A DNA stretch of 7,326 bases from Chlorobiota bacterium (GTDB lineage Bacteria; Bacteroidota; Bacteroidia; Bacteroidales; F082). Below are positions 1-7,020 of this stretch, piece by piece. Position 1 is the first letter of the stretch. Every line of letters starts with the position of its first letter. The position numbers were made by a program, and so were the translations under genes. The DNA lies in contig JAUXBM010000086.1 of the NCBI GenBank assembly GCA_030619415.1, positions 1 through 7,326 on the forward strand, read 5' to 3'. Below the pieces are notes generated by a model that was not told where the DNA came from, ran no database searches, and saw only the letters and a program-made list of their open reading frames with translations.

Positions 1-1646
1 CCAATGCAAGCAATTTATTTCACCAGTATTATGCCAATGCCTTGTCGGCTTTCATCATCAACAGCAATCCAAAAATCAAACCTGTGTTTGAAGCATGGAA
101 TCAACTCACACCGGATGCCTTTTATTCGAACCTCCAAAAAAATGAAGATTTGAAAAATGTGGTCCTGAATGCCACACCCTGGGTATTGGAAGCGGAAGAT
201 GAAACCGAACAGAAAAGAAGAATTGGCATCTTATTCGACATGAATCGATTGGCCAACGAGAAAAACAATACGATGGCAAAACTTCGCGAATTGCAACTTC
301 CCAGCGGCGCCTGGTCGTGGTATAATGGTATGCGCGAAGACAGGCACACTACACAAAGTATTGTAGTTGGCATTGCAAAGCTTCATGATAAAGGTGTTAT
401 TGATCTTTCGAATGATCATCAACTTTACGTGATGATCAGGAAGGCGGTTGCTTTTATCGATGGTGAGGTTCAACGGGATTATGCGAAGCTGAAGAAGAAC
501 AATCCAAAAGGGATGAAGAACAACAACCTGGGTAGTATGCAGGTTGAATATCTTTATGCAAGATCACTTTTGGATCAGCTATTTCCAATCCCCCAAAAAT
601 CGGAGGAAGCCTTTGATTTTTATGTTGAGCAGGAGAAAAAGTATTGGCTGGATAAAAGCAACTATTTGCAGGGCATGATTGCCTTGACCCTCAATGAGCT
701 TGGACATCGCAATGAAGCGGAAGGAATTATGCGGTCACTGAAAGAGCGGTCACTGCACAATGATGAAATGGGGATGTACTGGCGGCAGGAAAGAAGTTGG
801 TTTTGGTACGAAGCTCCTGTTGAATCACAGGCGATCATCATCGAAGCCTTTGATCAAATTATGAATGATCCAAAATCGGTAGAACAGATGAAGATTTGGT
901 TGTTGAAGCAAAAGCAAACTTCCCGCTGGAAAACCACGAGCGCCACCGCCGAATCCGTTTTTGCCTTGCTGCTTACCGGCGAAGACTTATTATCTAACGA
1001 TCAGCTTGTTCAGATAAAAGTTGGCAGTGAACAAATCATCCCAAAACAAATTGAAGGAATGAAGGTTGAACCCGGAACAGGCTACTTCAAAACTTCCTGG
1101 GCAGGCAGTGAGATCAAATCAGAAATGGGAAAAATAGAAGTAACCAATCCAAATAAAAATATCGCCTGGGGTGCAGCCTACTGGCAATACTTTGAAAACC
1201 TCGACAGGATCACGTCACATGATTCTCCGCTTTCGGTAGAGAAACTTTTTCTTATTGAGGAGCTAACCGATAATGGACCGGTTGTAAAGCCTTTGGAAGA
1301 GGAACATACTTTGAAGACCGGCGACAAAGTGGTAATCAGGTTGGTAATCCGAACCGACCGGAACATGGAATATATTCATGTGAAAGATATGCGGGCCACA
1401 GCCTTGGAGCCGATGAATCAACTATCGGGTTACAATTACAAAGGAGGCCTTGGATTTTATAAGAACATCACTGATGTTTCCACGGAATTTTTTATTCGCT
1501 ATCTGAATAAAGGAACTTATGTATTGGAATACCCGCTTATGGTTACTCAAAAAGGCGAATTCTCAAATGGTATTGCTACCATTCAATCCTATTATGCGCC
1601 TGAGTTTGCAGCACATTCGGAGGGGTTGAGGTTGGTGGTGGAGTAA
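1..1646 (+). CDS. Alpha-2-macroglobulin family protein, C-terminal part (5' end outside window)
   Basis: The frame is open from base 3 to a TAA at 1644-1646, so 547 residues are visible and the true start lies upstream; the TTG at 42 is an internal Leu codon. The first part (to about nt 960) resembles the helical thioester-domain region of bacterial alpha-2-macroglobulins, with YYANALSAFI at 27-56 and GAWSWYNG near 306 followed by EDRHTTQSI. The last 125 or so residues resemble the C-terminal macroglobulin (MG10-like) domain and end in the typical YAPEFAAHSEG motif near 1590-1625. Known family role: large periplasmic or outer-envelope protease traps, often paired with a penicillin-binding protein. 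The CxEQ thioester motif, if present, would lie just upstream, so I cannot say whether the protein is thioester-active. No terminator is evident directly after the stop. The family assignment is firm; any specific target is unknown. Confidence 0.9.
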   Translation, partial: NASNLFHQYYANALSAFIINSNPKIKPVFEAWNQLTPDAFYSNLQKNEDLKNVVLNATPWVLEAEDETEQKRRIGILFDMNRLANEKNNTMAKLRELQLPSGAWSWYNGMREDRHTTQSIVVGIAKLHDKGVIDLSNDHQLYVMIRKAVAFIDGEVQRDYAKLKKNNPKGMKNNNLGSMQVEYLYARSLLDQLFPIPQKSEEAFDFYVEQEKKYWLDKSNYLQGMIALTLNELGHRNEAEGIMRSLKERSLHNDEMGMYWRQERSWFWYEAPVESQAIIIEAFDQIMNDPKSVEQMKIWLLKQKQTSRWKTTSATAESVFALLLTGEDLLSNDQLVQIKVGSEQIIPKQIEGMKVEPGTGYFKTSWAGSEIKSEMGKIEVTNPNKNIAWGAAYWQYFENLDRITSHDSPLSVEKLFLIEELTDNGPVVKPLEEEHTLKTGDKVVIRLVIRTDRNMEYIHVKDMRATALEPMNQLSGYNYKGGLGFYKNITDVSTEFFIRYLNKGTYVLEYPLMVTQKGEFSNGIATIQSYYAPEFAAHSEGLRLVVE

Positions 1647-1669
1647 CATATATTGGCTGTTGCCACTGG

Positions 1670-1722
1670 TTGAAACTTAAACCAATTCAAGCTCGCCGGT
1701 TTGGATCAGGGCACTTCTTAAA
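1670..1722 (+). repeat. Outer direct repeat, copy A
   Basis: This 53-bp stretch matches 2412-2464 in the same orientation at 49 of 53 positions; the last 29 bases (1694-1722) are identical. It begins 24 bases after the macroglobulin stop codon. A short inverted repeat (TTGAA at 1670-1674, TTCAA at 1686-1690) is kept in both copies. The repeat lies just outside the REP-like hairpin and transposase gene, so it marks the left edge of the cassette. It is too long for a target-site duplication of a known transposase. It may be a separate repeat family or a remnant of a duplication. Confidence 0.85.
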
Positions 1723-1727
1723 CCTAA

Positions 1728-1750
1728 CTAGCGCGCGGATTTCCGCGTGC
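1728..1750 (+). repeat. REP-like hairpin, left copy (inverted with respect to right copy)
   Basis: CTAG at 1728-1731 leads into a 9-bp stem: GCGCGCGGA at 1731-1739, loop TT, TCCGCGTGC at 1742-1750, with one G-T wobble on this strand. The minus-strand sequence of 2356-2380 reads almost the same (CTGG, then TGCGCGGA, loop TGC, TCCGCGTGC). The shared form is CTRG-YGCGCGGA-loop-TCCGCGTGC, which matches the architecture of REP elements: a short tetranucleotide followed by an imperfect hairpin. The gene it flanks is a REP-associated transposase. The four Ts at 1751-1754 mean it could also weakly terminate transcription from the upstream gene. Confidence 0.75.
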
Positions 1751-1766
1751 TTTTAATCCATTAAAT

Positions 1767-2315
1767 TCATAATAACAAATTAACATCCAGCAACCCTGTT
1801 CCATCAGCATAGTCAATAGCCGATGAATAAACATATTGTTCTGCTTCCCAAACAAAACCAGCTTTTACCGGGTTTTCGTGAATGTAATCTAATTTTTGTT
1901 CAATCAGATAATTTGAATCCAATTCAATCGGATGATTGCCATCCTGCTATACTTTGTAATTTTCAACACGCTTTATCTTTCCGGCAACTTCCCTAAAAAT
2001 ATTGCTTATCCATTCTTTTCTGCTCTCATTAATAATTTCGATGGTTTTTACAATTTCAACAGAAGTAAACCGTTTGAAATCCCTAAGAGTTTCTGACAAT
2101 AAAGATTCACTATTACTGCTAATTATCATGTGTAAATGACTTGGCATGATACACCATGCATGAATTACCAAACCTTTATTTTTTTGGCAATACTTTAAGC
2201 TATCAATAACAACATTGCAATAGTCTGATCGGGTAAATAAATCTACCCATTCGGTAATTGTAGAAGTAACAAAATAAATACCATCAGGGTTGTAGAACTT
2301 ATATTTTTCAGACAT
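1767..2315 (-). pseudogene. REP-associated tyrosine transposase (RAYT, Y1/HUH family), interrupted by one amber codon
   Basis: The minus strand encodes a Y1_Tnp-type transposase from ATG at 2315-2313. The HUH metal/nicking motif is HLH at residues 60-62, within HAWCIMPSHLHMII. At residue 123 (1949-1947) an in-frame TAG interrupts the frame. Reading through it, 59 further codons follow without a stop to TGA at 1769-1767. They hold the conserved family tail: QDGNHPIEL, then QKLDYIHENPVKAGFV, then VYSSAIDYADGTGLL. From memory of relatives the interrupted codon is normally Trp (WQ..NHPIEL), so a single TGG-to-TAG change explains it. The full frame is 182 codons, the usual RAYT size. The likely nucleophilic Tyr lies in DYIHENP (Tyr codon 1886-1884), downstream of the stop, so the 122-residue product should be inactive unless the amber codon is read through. 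TAAATTTG on the minus strand at 2327-2320 resembles a -7 element directly before the ATG. Confidence 0.88.
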
Positions 2316-2355
2316 GTGTCAAATTTAGTAAAATGTTTTTAAGTAATAGGCACAA

Positions 2356-2380
2356 GGCACGCGGAGCATCCGCGCACCAG
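2356..2380 (-). repeat. REP-like hairpin, right copy
   Basis: Read on the minus strand this is CTGG (2380-2377), then TGCGCGGA, loop TGC, then TCCGCGTGCC. Counting outward from the loop, ten base pairs form, two of them G-T wobbles. On the plus strand those wobbles become A-C mismatches, so the minus strand is the better-folding one. It is the inverted partner of 1728-1750: both CTRG ends point away from the transposase gene. It lies 40 bases upstream of the transposase start codon. Paired inverted REPs around a RAYT gene is the arrangement known from other bacteria. Confidence 0.75.
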
Positions 2381-2411
2381 ATAAGAGTTGGGGTTTGGAC
2401 TTTGTTTATGT

Positions 2412-2464
2412 TTGAAACTTAAACGGATTCAAACACGCCGGTTTGGATCAGGGCACTTCTTAAA
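2412..2464 (+). repeat. Outer direct repeat, copy B
   Basis: This is the same-orientation partner of 1670-1722 (49/53 identical; 2436-2464 identical to 1694-1722). In this copy the internal inverted repeat is longer: GTTTGAA at 2410-2416 pairs with TTCAAAC at 2428-2434 across an 11-base loop. It marks the right edge of the REP/transposase cassette and lies about 100 bases before the transglycosylase start. Recombination between copies A and B would remove 742 bp, including the whole transposase. Confidence 0.85.
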
Positions 2465-2491
2465 ACTATACTGTTTATTACTTAATCAGTA

Positions 2492-2527
2492 TTGGTAATT
2501 TATCCCAACGGAATATATTTATTTTTG
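2492..2527 (+). promoter_or_regulatory. Possible Bacteroidota-type promoter for the transglycosylase gene
   Basis: TATTTTTG at 2520-2527 fits the -7 consensus TAnnTTTG and lies 33 bases before the ATG at 2561. The nearest upstream TTG (2492-2494) is 25 bases away, longer than the usual spacing of about 18-20, so the -33 part is weak. The site is just downstream of direct repeat B, so the cassette has not separated it from the gene. Confidence 0.4.
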
Positions 2528-2560
2528 CAACGTTTTTCGTTATCAGACAAAATCTATTGC

Positions 2561-4297
2561 ATGAAAAATATTGTAAAACAATTCATCATAATCATCTTTT
2601 TCGTTTTTAGTCTTTTTGAAGGCTCAATGCTAATGGCACAGTCGTCAGATACTTTAACAGTAACTGAGGTTGATTCCACAATAAGCACGCAGCAAATCAA
2701 ATACAAATTAGTAACGCTGAGTGATGGTGACACCACATGGTATATTAAAGACTCACCGGTGGTGCGGATGCTCGACAGCATGGCCTTCGTAAAAGTTTAT
2801 AGCAAGGAGTATTTTAACCTCGACACTACCGGAACAAATAAAAACATTTTCAATCCGGGTGATATACCCACTTATTCAGATTCTGTTTATAATAAGCGTA
2901 TTGAAGCGCTGAATGCAGAAACACCAATGGTGCTAACTTACAATCAGGAGGTGAAAAATTACATTAACGTGTATGCTGTTAAAAAACGCGAGCTGACTGC
3001 CAAAATGTTGGGTTTGTCGGAGCTTTATTTCCCAATGATTGAAGAAGCGCTCGATAAATACGACATACCGTTGGAGATGAAATACCTGGCCATCGTTGAA
3101 TCGGCACTCAATCCTTCTGCGGGTTCGAAGGCCGGCGCAAAGGGATTGTGGCAATTTATGTATGGAACCGGAAAAGTTTATGGATTGAAAGTTTCATCGC
3201 TTGTGGAAGATCGCTACGATCCTGTAAAATCGACTGTCGCGGCCTGTGAACATTTGCTTGATCTCTACGATATTTATAATGACTGGTCATTGGCACTCGC
3301 GGCCTACAATTCAGGAGCGGGTAATGTAAACAGGGCTATTCGCCGGGCCGGGGGAACCAAAAATTACTGGGCGGTCTGGCCATTTTTACCACGCGAAACA
3401 CGCGGATATGTTCCGGCTTTTATCGCAGTGAATTATGTAATGAACTATTCGGCGGAGCACAATATCTATCCCATGCGCCCGGGTATGTTTTTTTATGACA
3501 TCGATACGGTAACCGTCAGCGATGTGCTTTCATTTGATCAGTTGAATGAGATGCTTGGTGTACCTATGGATGAATTGAAATTTCTGAATCCACAGTTCAA
3601 AAAAGGGATTATTCCTCCCGCTAACGGACATAAATATGTATTGCGTTTACCACGGCGGTTTGTAGCCGATTTTCTGAACAACGAACAAGCACTTTATGCT
3701 TATAAAACAAAACAAGGCATCGAAAAAGATAAGCTCTTGGCCGAAATTAAAAAGGCAAAAAACCGCAATATTCATATTGTTCGAAGTGGTGAGAGCCTCG
3801 GCCTGATTGCCAGGAAGTACCGGGTGTATGTTAACCAACTCAAGCGATGGAACAATCTCAGAAGCAACACCATTTACCCCGGTCAAAAACTGGTTGTTTA
3901 CGGAGCAGGCAGTTCGCAATTCTATCAAAAAACAAGTACTCCTGTCATGCGATCATCTGAAAAGTCAACACACACAGTCAAGAGTGGGGAAAACCTCGGA
4001 TTAATTGCGAAAAAGTATAAGTGCACAGTTACCGATCTCAAGGAATGGAACAATTTACGGGGTTCAACCATTCAACCCAAACAGAAACTGATCGTTTATA
4101 AACCTGAAAAAAAATCTGATAGTTCGGTCAAGGAAGGGAAATATCTTTACCATATTGTCCGAAAAGGAGATACACTTTGGGATATTGCCAAGGAGTATGA
4201 CGGTGTAACTGTTGACCAGATAAAAAGACTGAATAATCTCCGGAATAACAACCGGATAAAGATTGGTCAAAAAATCAGGATAGCTGCTGTAAGTTAA
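2561..4297 (+). CDS. MltD-like membrane-bound or periplasmic lytic transglycosylase with LysM repeats
   Basis: It is predicted to cleave peptidoglycan glycan strands, forming 1,6-anhydro-muropeptides. I chose ATG 2561 (578 aa) over the TTG at 2492 because it begins a clear signal peptide: MKNIVKQ, a hydrophobic core, and a likely cut after MLMA near residue 26. The SLT domain spans about 155-295: catalytic Glu180 in [19 protein letters not shown] at 195-200, and [13 protein letters not shown] at 247-259. A divergent LysM-like segment lies at about 315-363. Three clear LysM repeats follow at about 404-447, 470-513 and 529-574. The first two share SGE(S/N)LGLIA, while the third has the more usual GDTLWDIA. 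The layout (signal, SLT, LysM repeats) is that of MltD. No lipobox is visible, so it is probably soluble in the periplasm or held by LysM binding. The next gene starts 64 bases downstream with no obvious terminator between, so co-transcription is possible. Confidence 0.92.
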   Translation: MKNIVKQFIIIIFFVFSLFEGSMLMAQSSDTLTVTEVDSTISTQQIKYKLVTLSDGDTTWYIKDSPVVRMLDSMAFVKVYSKEYFNLDTTGTNKNIFNPGDIPTYSDSVYNKRIEALNAETPMVLTYNQEVKNYINVYAVKKRELTAKMLGLSELYFPMIEEALDKYDIPLEMKYLAIVESALNPSAGSKAGAKGLWQFMYGTGKVYGLKVSSLVEDRYDPVKSTVAACEHLLDLYDIYNDWSLALAAYNSGAGNVNRAIRRAGGTKNYWAVWPFLPRETRGYVPAFIAVNYVMNYSAEHNIYPMRPGMFFYDIDTVTVSDVLSFDQLNEMLGVPMDELKFLNPQFKKGIIPPANGHKYVLRLPRRFVADFLNNEQALYAYKTKQGIEKDKLLAEIKKAKNRNIHIVRSGESLGLIARKYRVYVNQLKRWNNLRSNTIYPGQKLVVYGAGSSQFYQKTSTPVMRSSEKSTHTVKSGENLGLIAKKYKCTVTDLKEWNNLRGSTIQPKQKLIVYKPEKKSDSSVKEGKYLYHIVRKGDTLWDIAKEYDGVTVDQIKRLNNLRNNNRIKIGQKIRIAAVS

Positions 4298-4361
4298 TTG
4301 GCAATTTTTCAAAATAATTCACGTTTATAGTAACTGAACCATTTTTTAAGTACCCTCTGTT

Positions 4362-5369
4362 ATGATCAAAAAAAGTTCAGCAGGACTATTTATTTTCCTC
4401 GCTTTTGTTGTTCTTATGTCGGCTTGTTCCGACGGGAAAAACCGCTCTGATAAAGTGCGGTCTATTGGCAATACCTCCGAAATACTTGTTGTTGTGGAAA
4501 ACGAACAACAGTGGGATTCTAAAATAGGACAATCCATCAGGGAATACCTCGAAGAAGAACAATACGGACTCAACCAATCAGAACCTATATTTAAACTGGC
4601 GCATATCCAGAAGCAGAGCTTTTCGGAGATGTTCCAGAAACACCGAAACCTGCTCATCGTTGAGATTGATCAAAAGGCAGAGAAGGCAAAGATTGAGTAT
4701 TTAGAAGATTATTGGTCGAAACCACAGCGGATTGTAAAGATTACAGCATCTTCAGCCGAAGATTTTGTGAACGCCTTTGAAGAGAACGCGCAATTTTTTA
4801 TTGAAAAATACAACCAGGCAGAACGGGAGCGTATTGTATCATTGTTCAGGGCCTCTGAATCCAAAAAGGTTGCAGGGAAAGTAGTAAAAACATTTGGGTT
4901 AAGATTGACAATACCACGGGAATATTACGTGGCAAAAACAGAAAATGATTTTTTATGGATCAGAAAAGAAGTGGCTGCTTTTAGCCAGGGGATTGTTATT
5001 TTTTCTGAACCCTATGTCGATACAGCCCAGTTTTCTACTGCCAGCATTGTCGCCAGGACGAACAGGTTTTTGCAGCAATATGTACCCGGCCCGGCTGATG
5101 GATCTTATATGGTGACTTCCGAGAAATTCATTGTGCCAAAATCAGAAGTTGTAACGGATTTTTTTATCGATTATACGGTGGAAACCAGGGGTCTCTGGCG
5201 GGTTGAAGGAGATTTCATGAGTGGCCCTTTTGTGAGCTACACCTTTATTGATAGCCGTAAAAATAAGATCGTTTCCATGCAGGGTTACGTTTTCAGACCA
5301 AATAAAGAAAAGCGCAATTTACTCAGGCAACTTGAAGCCATCCTGTATTCAGCGCAATTCTTTCCATAA
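4362..5369 (+). CDS. DUF4837-like lipoprotein
   Basis: The product is 335 aa. The N-terminus is a lipoprotein signal: MIKKSS, a hydrophobic stretch, then LMSAC with the lipidated Cys at residue 22. Met at -3 is a slightly atypical lipobox position. The residues after Cys are SDGKN; the SD pair loosely recalls the surface-export signal of Bacteroidota lipoproteins, but this is weak. The mature part begins with IGNTSEILVVVENEQQWDSKIG near residues 35-57, which I recognise as the start of the DUF4837 family found in Bacteroidota; the assignment is from memory of the family pattern. The function is unknown. It follows the transglycosylase by 64 bases on the same strand and has no clear promoter of its own, which suggests, but does not prove, a shared transcript and an envelope role. 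Confidence 0.82.
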   Translation: MIKKSSAGLFIFLAFVVLMSACSDGKNRSDKVRSIGNTSEILVVVENEQQWDSKIGQSIREYLEEEQYGLNQSEPIFKLAHIQKQSFSEMFQKHRNLLIVEIDQKAEKAKIEYLEDYWSKPQRIVKITASSAEDFVNAFEENAQFFIEKYNQAERERIVSLFRASESKKVAGKVVKTFGLRLTIPREYYVAKTENDFLWIRKEVAAFSQGIVIFSEPYVDTAQFSTASIVARTNRFLQQYVPGPADGSYMVTSEKFIVPKSEVVTDFFIDYTVETRGLWRVEGDFMSGPFVSYTFIDSRKNKIVSMQGYVFRPNKEKRNLLRQLEAILYSAQFFP

Positions 5370-5404
5370 TCATACAAATCGATAGTATCGTCGTATTTTA
5401 GGAA

Positions 5405-5433
5405 TTGTCGGTTTTAATATTTTTCTATATTTG
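5405..5433 (+). promoter_or_regulatory. Promoter of the trp leader-trpB2 unit (Bacteroidota type)
   Basis: TTG at 5405-5407 and TATATTTG at 5426-5433, separated by 18 bases, match the Bacteroidota -33/-7 consensus (TTTG and TAnnTTTG). With the usual spacing transcription would start near 5440, only about 5 bases before the ATG of the leader peptide. This is the best promoter match in the window, and it makes the leader plus trpB2 a separate transcript from the lipoprotein gene. Confidence 0.72.
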
Positions 5434-5444
5434 CTCCTTCAACA

Positions 5445-5507
5445 ATGATAAAAGGAAATAACATAATTAATTGGTGGTGGTACACAAACGCTCCGTTCGT
5501 GACCTAA
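5445..5507 (+). CDS. trpL: Trp leader peptide (20 aa, three tandem Trp codons)
   Basis: A short ORF, ATG 5445 to TAA 5505-5507, reads MIKGNNIIN-WWW-YTNAPFVT. Three consecutive TGG codons lie at 5472-5480 (residues 10-12). Trp is rare in proteins, so a run of three in a 20-codon ORF between a promoter and an intrinsic terminator, directly ahead of a tryptophan synthase gene, is the signature of a leader peptide for ribosome-mediated attenuation. The stop codon lies inside the predicted antiterminator segment (5498-5509), which lets the ribosome's position control the fold. No Shine-Dalgarno is present and the predicted 5' UTR is only about 5 bases, so initiation may be nearly leaderless. No other ATG is available in this frame between the promoter and the Trp codons. 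The symbol is given by function, not by homology. Confidence 0.88.
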   Translation: MIKGNNIINWWWYTNAPFVT

Positions 5508-5557
5508 CCATTAATTGAATTATTAAAAATAGCTTAAGGCGTGTCGGTTACGACACG
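5465..5557 (+). promoter_or_regulatory. Trp attenuator: alternative 1:2 and 2:3 RNA structures
   Basis: Segment 1 (5465-5474, AATTAATTGG, ending in the first Trp codon) pairs with 5508-5516 (CCATTAATT): nine pairs with one bulged T. The competing antiterminator pairs CGTGACCTAACC at 5498-5509 with GGTTACGACACG at 5546-5557: ten of twelve pairs, with single mismatches at 5502/5553 and 5504/5551. It uses the terminator's loop and 3' arm, so the two folds exclude each other. Inferred logic: a ribosome stalled on the Trp codons covers segment 1, frees 5498-5509 and allows antitermination. A ribosome reaching the stop codon at 5505-5507 covers 5498-5509 and allows termination. Pairings were found by eye; no folding energies were computed. 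Confidence 0.78.
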
Positions 5558-5565
5558 CCTTTTTT
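5536..5565 (+). terminator. Intrinsic terminator of the trp attenuator
   Basis: A perfect 11-bp stem, AAGGCGTGTCG at 5536-5546 and CGACACGCCTT at 5551-5561, with loop GTTA, is followed by a run of six Ts at 5560-5565. It lies 25 bases before the trpB2 start codon, so it acts inside the leader of that gene rather than at the end of the upstream lipoprotein gene, which finished 166 bases earlier. It is the strongest intrinsic terminator in the window. Confidence 0.93.
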
Positions 5566-5590
5566 CGTTTAATTAAATTAATAGTAATCT

Positions 5591-6961
5591 ATGAAAAATG
5601 TAAAAAAAGTACTCTTAGAAGAACACGAAATGCCAAAACAGTGGTATAACATTGTGGCCGATATGAGTGGGGAAATGTTACCATCACTTCATCCGGGCAC
5701 AGGTCAGCCCATTGGTCCGGATGATTTGGCCCCATTATTTCCAGTAGGATTAATTGAGCAGGAAGTATCCAGGGAAAGATATATTGATATTCCCGAAGAA
5801 GTTCAGGACATTTATAAAATCTGGCGCCCCAGTCCGTTGGTAAGAGCTTCCCGTTTTGAAAAATTTCTGGACGCACCTGTAAAAATCTATTTCAAAAACG
5901 AAAGTGTTAGCCCTGCTGGTTCGCACAAACCCAATACGGCTGTACCTCAGGCATATTACAATTATAAAGAAGGCGTAAAGAGTATGACTACAGAAACAGG
6001 CGCGGGTCAGTGGGGTAGTGCACTGGCATTTGCCTGTGAACTTTTTGGGATCGACTTAAAAGTATTTATGGTCAAAGTAAGTTTTGAGCAAAAACCTTAC
6101 AGGCAATTTATGATGAATACATGGGGAGCCAGTGTTGTGGCCTCGCCGAGCTTGTTGACCGCAGCCGGTAAACAAATCCTTGCCGAAGACCCTGATTCGC
6201 CGGGAAGCCTGGGCATCGCTATTTCGGAGGCCATCGAAATGGCTGTAAAAGATGAGAAAACCAGGTATTCGCTGGGAAGTGTATTGAACCATGTATTGCT
6301 GCACCAAACAATCATTGGCGAAGAAGCGATCAGGCAATTTGAAAAAATTGATCAATATCCTGATGTTGTAATCGGCTGTTTCGGGGGCGGATCTAATTTT
6401 GCCGGTATATCCTTCCCTTTCCTTCGTGGAAACCTGACTGGTGGACAGAATACAAGGATAGTTGCGGTAGAGCCACATTCTTGTCCAAAACTTACAAGGG
6501 GCAAATTTCAATACGATTTTGGAGATACGATTGGCATGACTCCGTTAATTCCAATGTACACACTCGGTCATAAATTTATTCCACCTAAAATTCATGCCGG
6601 GGGCCTGCGATATCATGGCGCCGGGCCAATTATCAGTCAGCTCTTAAAGGATGGGCTGATTGAGGCTACAGCAATACCACAAAATGAAAGTTTTGCTGCC
6701 GGTATCGCTTTTGCCCGGACTGAAGGAATTATTCCTGCTCCTGAAACCAACCATGCGATTGCCCAGGTTATTCGTGAAGCAAATAAGGCCAAAGAAGAAG
6801 GTGTTGAAAAGACAATCGTATTTAACTTTTCAGGTCACGGCCTGGTGGATATGGCAGCGTACGACCAATATTTAAAAGGTCAGTTGTCGGATTTTTCAAT
6901 TTCTGATCAACAGATAAAGGAGAGTATCGAATCTTCAACTGTACTCCCAGCCATGTCCTGA
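5591..6961 (+). CDS. trpB2: Tryptophan synthase beta chain, type 2 (TrpB2)
   Basis: A PLP enzyme expected to join indole with an activated serine to form L-tryptophan in the cytoplasm. The 456-aa length and the N-terminal pattern ([33 protein letters not shown]) are those of TrpB2, which is longer than the TrpB partnered with TrpA. Visible active-site features: GSHKPNTA at 110-117 with the PLP lysine K113; ETGAGQWG at 135-142 with the likely catalytic Glu135; [10 protein letters not shown] at 263-272 for PLP phosphate binding; and NFSGHG at 412-417 near the C-terminus. ATG 5591 gives the normal family N-terminus; an internal ATG at 5630 would lose conserved residues. No Shine-Dalgarno precedes it. 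No trpA or other trp gene is nearby. TrpB2 enzymes commonly work without TrpA, so indole salvage or an alternative serine donor is possible. Regulation is by the upstream Trp-codon attenuator. Confidence 0.95.
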   Translation: MKNVKKVLLEEHEMPKQWYNIVADMSGEMLPSLHPGTGQPIGPDDLAPLFPVGLIEQEVSRERYIDIPEEVQDIYKIWRPSPLVRASRFEKFLDAPVKIYFKNESVSPAGSHKPNTAVPQAYYNYKEGVKSMTTETGAGQWGSALAFACELFGIDLKVFMVKVSFEQKPYRQFMMNTWGASVVASPSLLTAAGKQILAEDPDSPGSLGIAISEAIEMAVKDEKTRYSLGSVLNHVLLHQTIIGEEAIRQFEKIDQYPDVVIGCFGGGSNFAGISFPFLRGNLTGGQNTRIVAVEPHSCPKLTRGKFQYDFGDTIGMTPLIPMYTLGHKFIPPKIHAGGLRYHGAGPIISQLLKDGLIEATAIPQNESFAAGIAFARTEGIIPAPETNHAIAQVIREANKAKEEGVEKTIVFNFSGHGLVDMAAYDQYLKGQLSDFSISDQQIKESIESSTVLPAMS

Positions 6962-6974
6962 TTTCGTAAACAAT

Positions 6975-7020
6975 GGAGGAGAAGATGATAAATATTTCAT
7001 TTTTTCCTCTTTTGTTTTTC
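6975..7020 (+). terminator. Probable intrinsic terminator after trpB2
   Basis: An imperfect stem pairs 6975-6988 (GGAGGAGAAGATGA) with 6997-7010 (TCATTTTTTCCTCT): 14 positions including three G-U pairs, with an 8-base loop. The T-rich tract TTTGTTTTTC follows at 7011-7020. It lies 14 bases after the trpB2 stop codon. The stem is AT-rich, so termination may be partial. Confidence 0.55.

Noticed and set aside
42..44. TTG at 42 as start of the first gene
   Set aside because: The frame is open upstream to base 3 and the upstream residues (LFHQYYANA) fit the family, so this is an internal Leu codon of a protein starting outside the window.
1947..2315. A complete 122-aa transposase
   Set aside because: The same frame downstream of the TAG encodes the conserved C-terminal part of the family, so the 122-aa frame is a truncated version of a 182-codon gene.
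2492..2560. TTG 2492 as start of the transglycosylase
   Set aside because: It would add 23 residues in front of a clean signal peptide and would overlap the likely promoter. ATG 2561 is the better start.
5377..5395. Small palindromic stretch (CGATAGTATCG) after the lipoprotein gene as a terminator
   Set aside because: The stem is only 4-5 bp and no T-run follows, so it is not a credible intrinsic terminator.
6056..6511. A 151-aa ORF on the minus strand inside trpB2
   Set aside because: It is antisense to a firmly identified gene, with no recognisable motif and no start context. It is a shadow frame.
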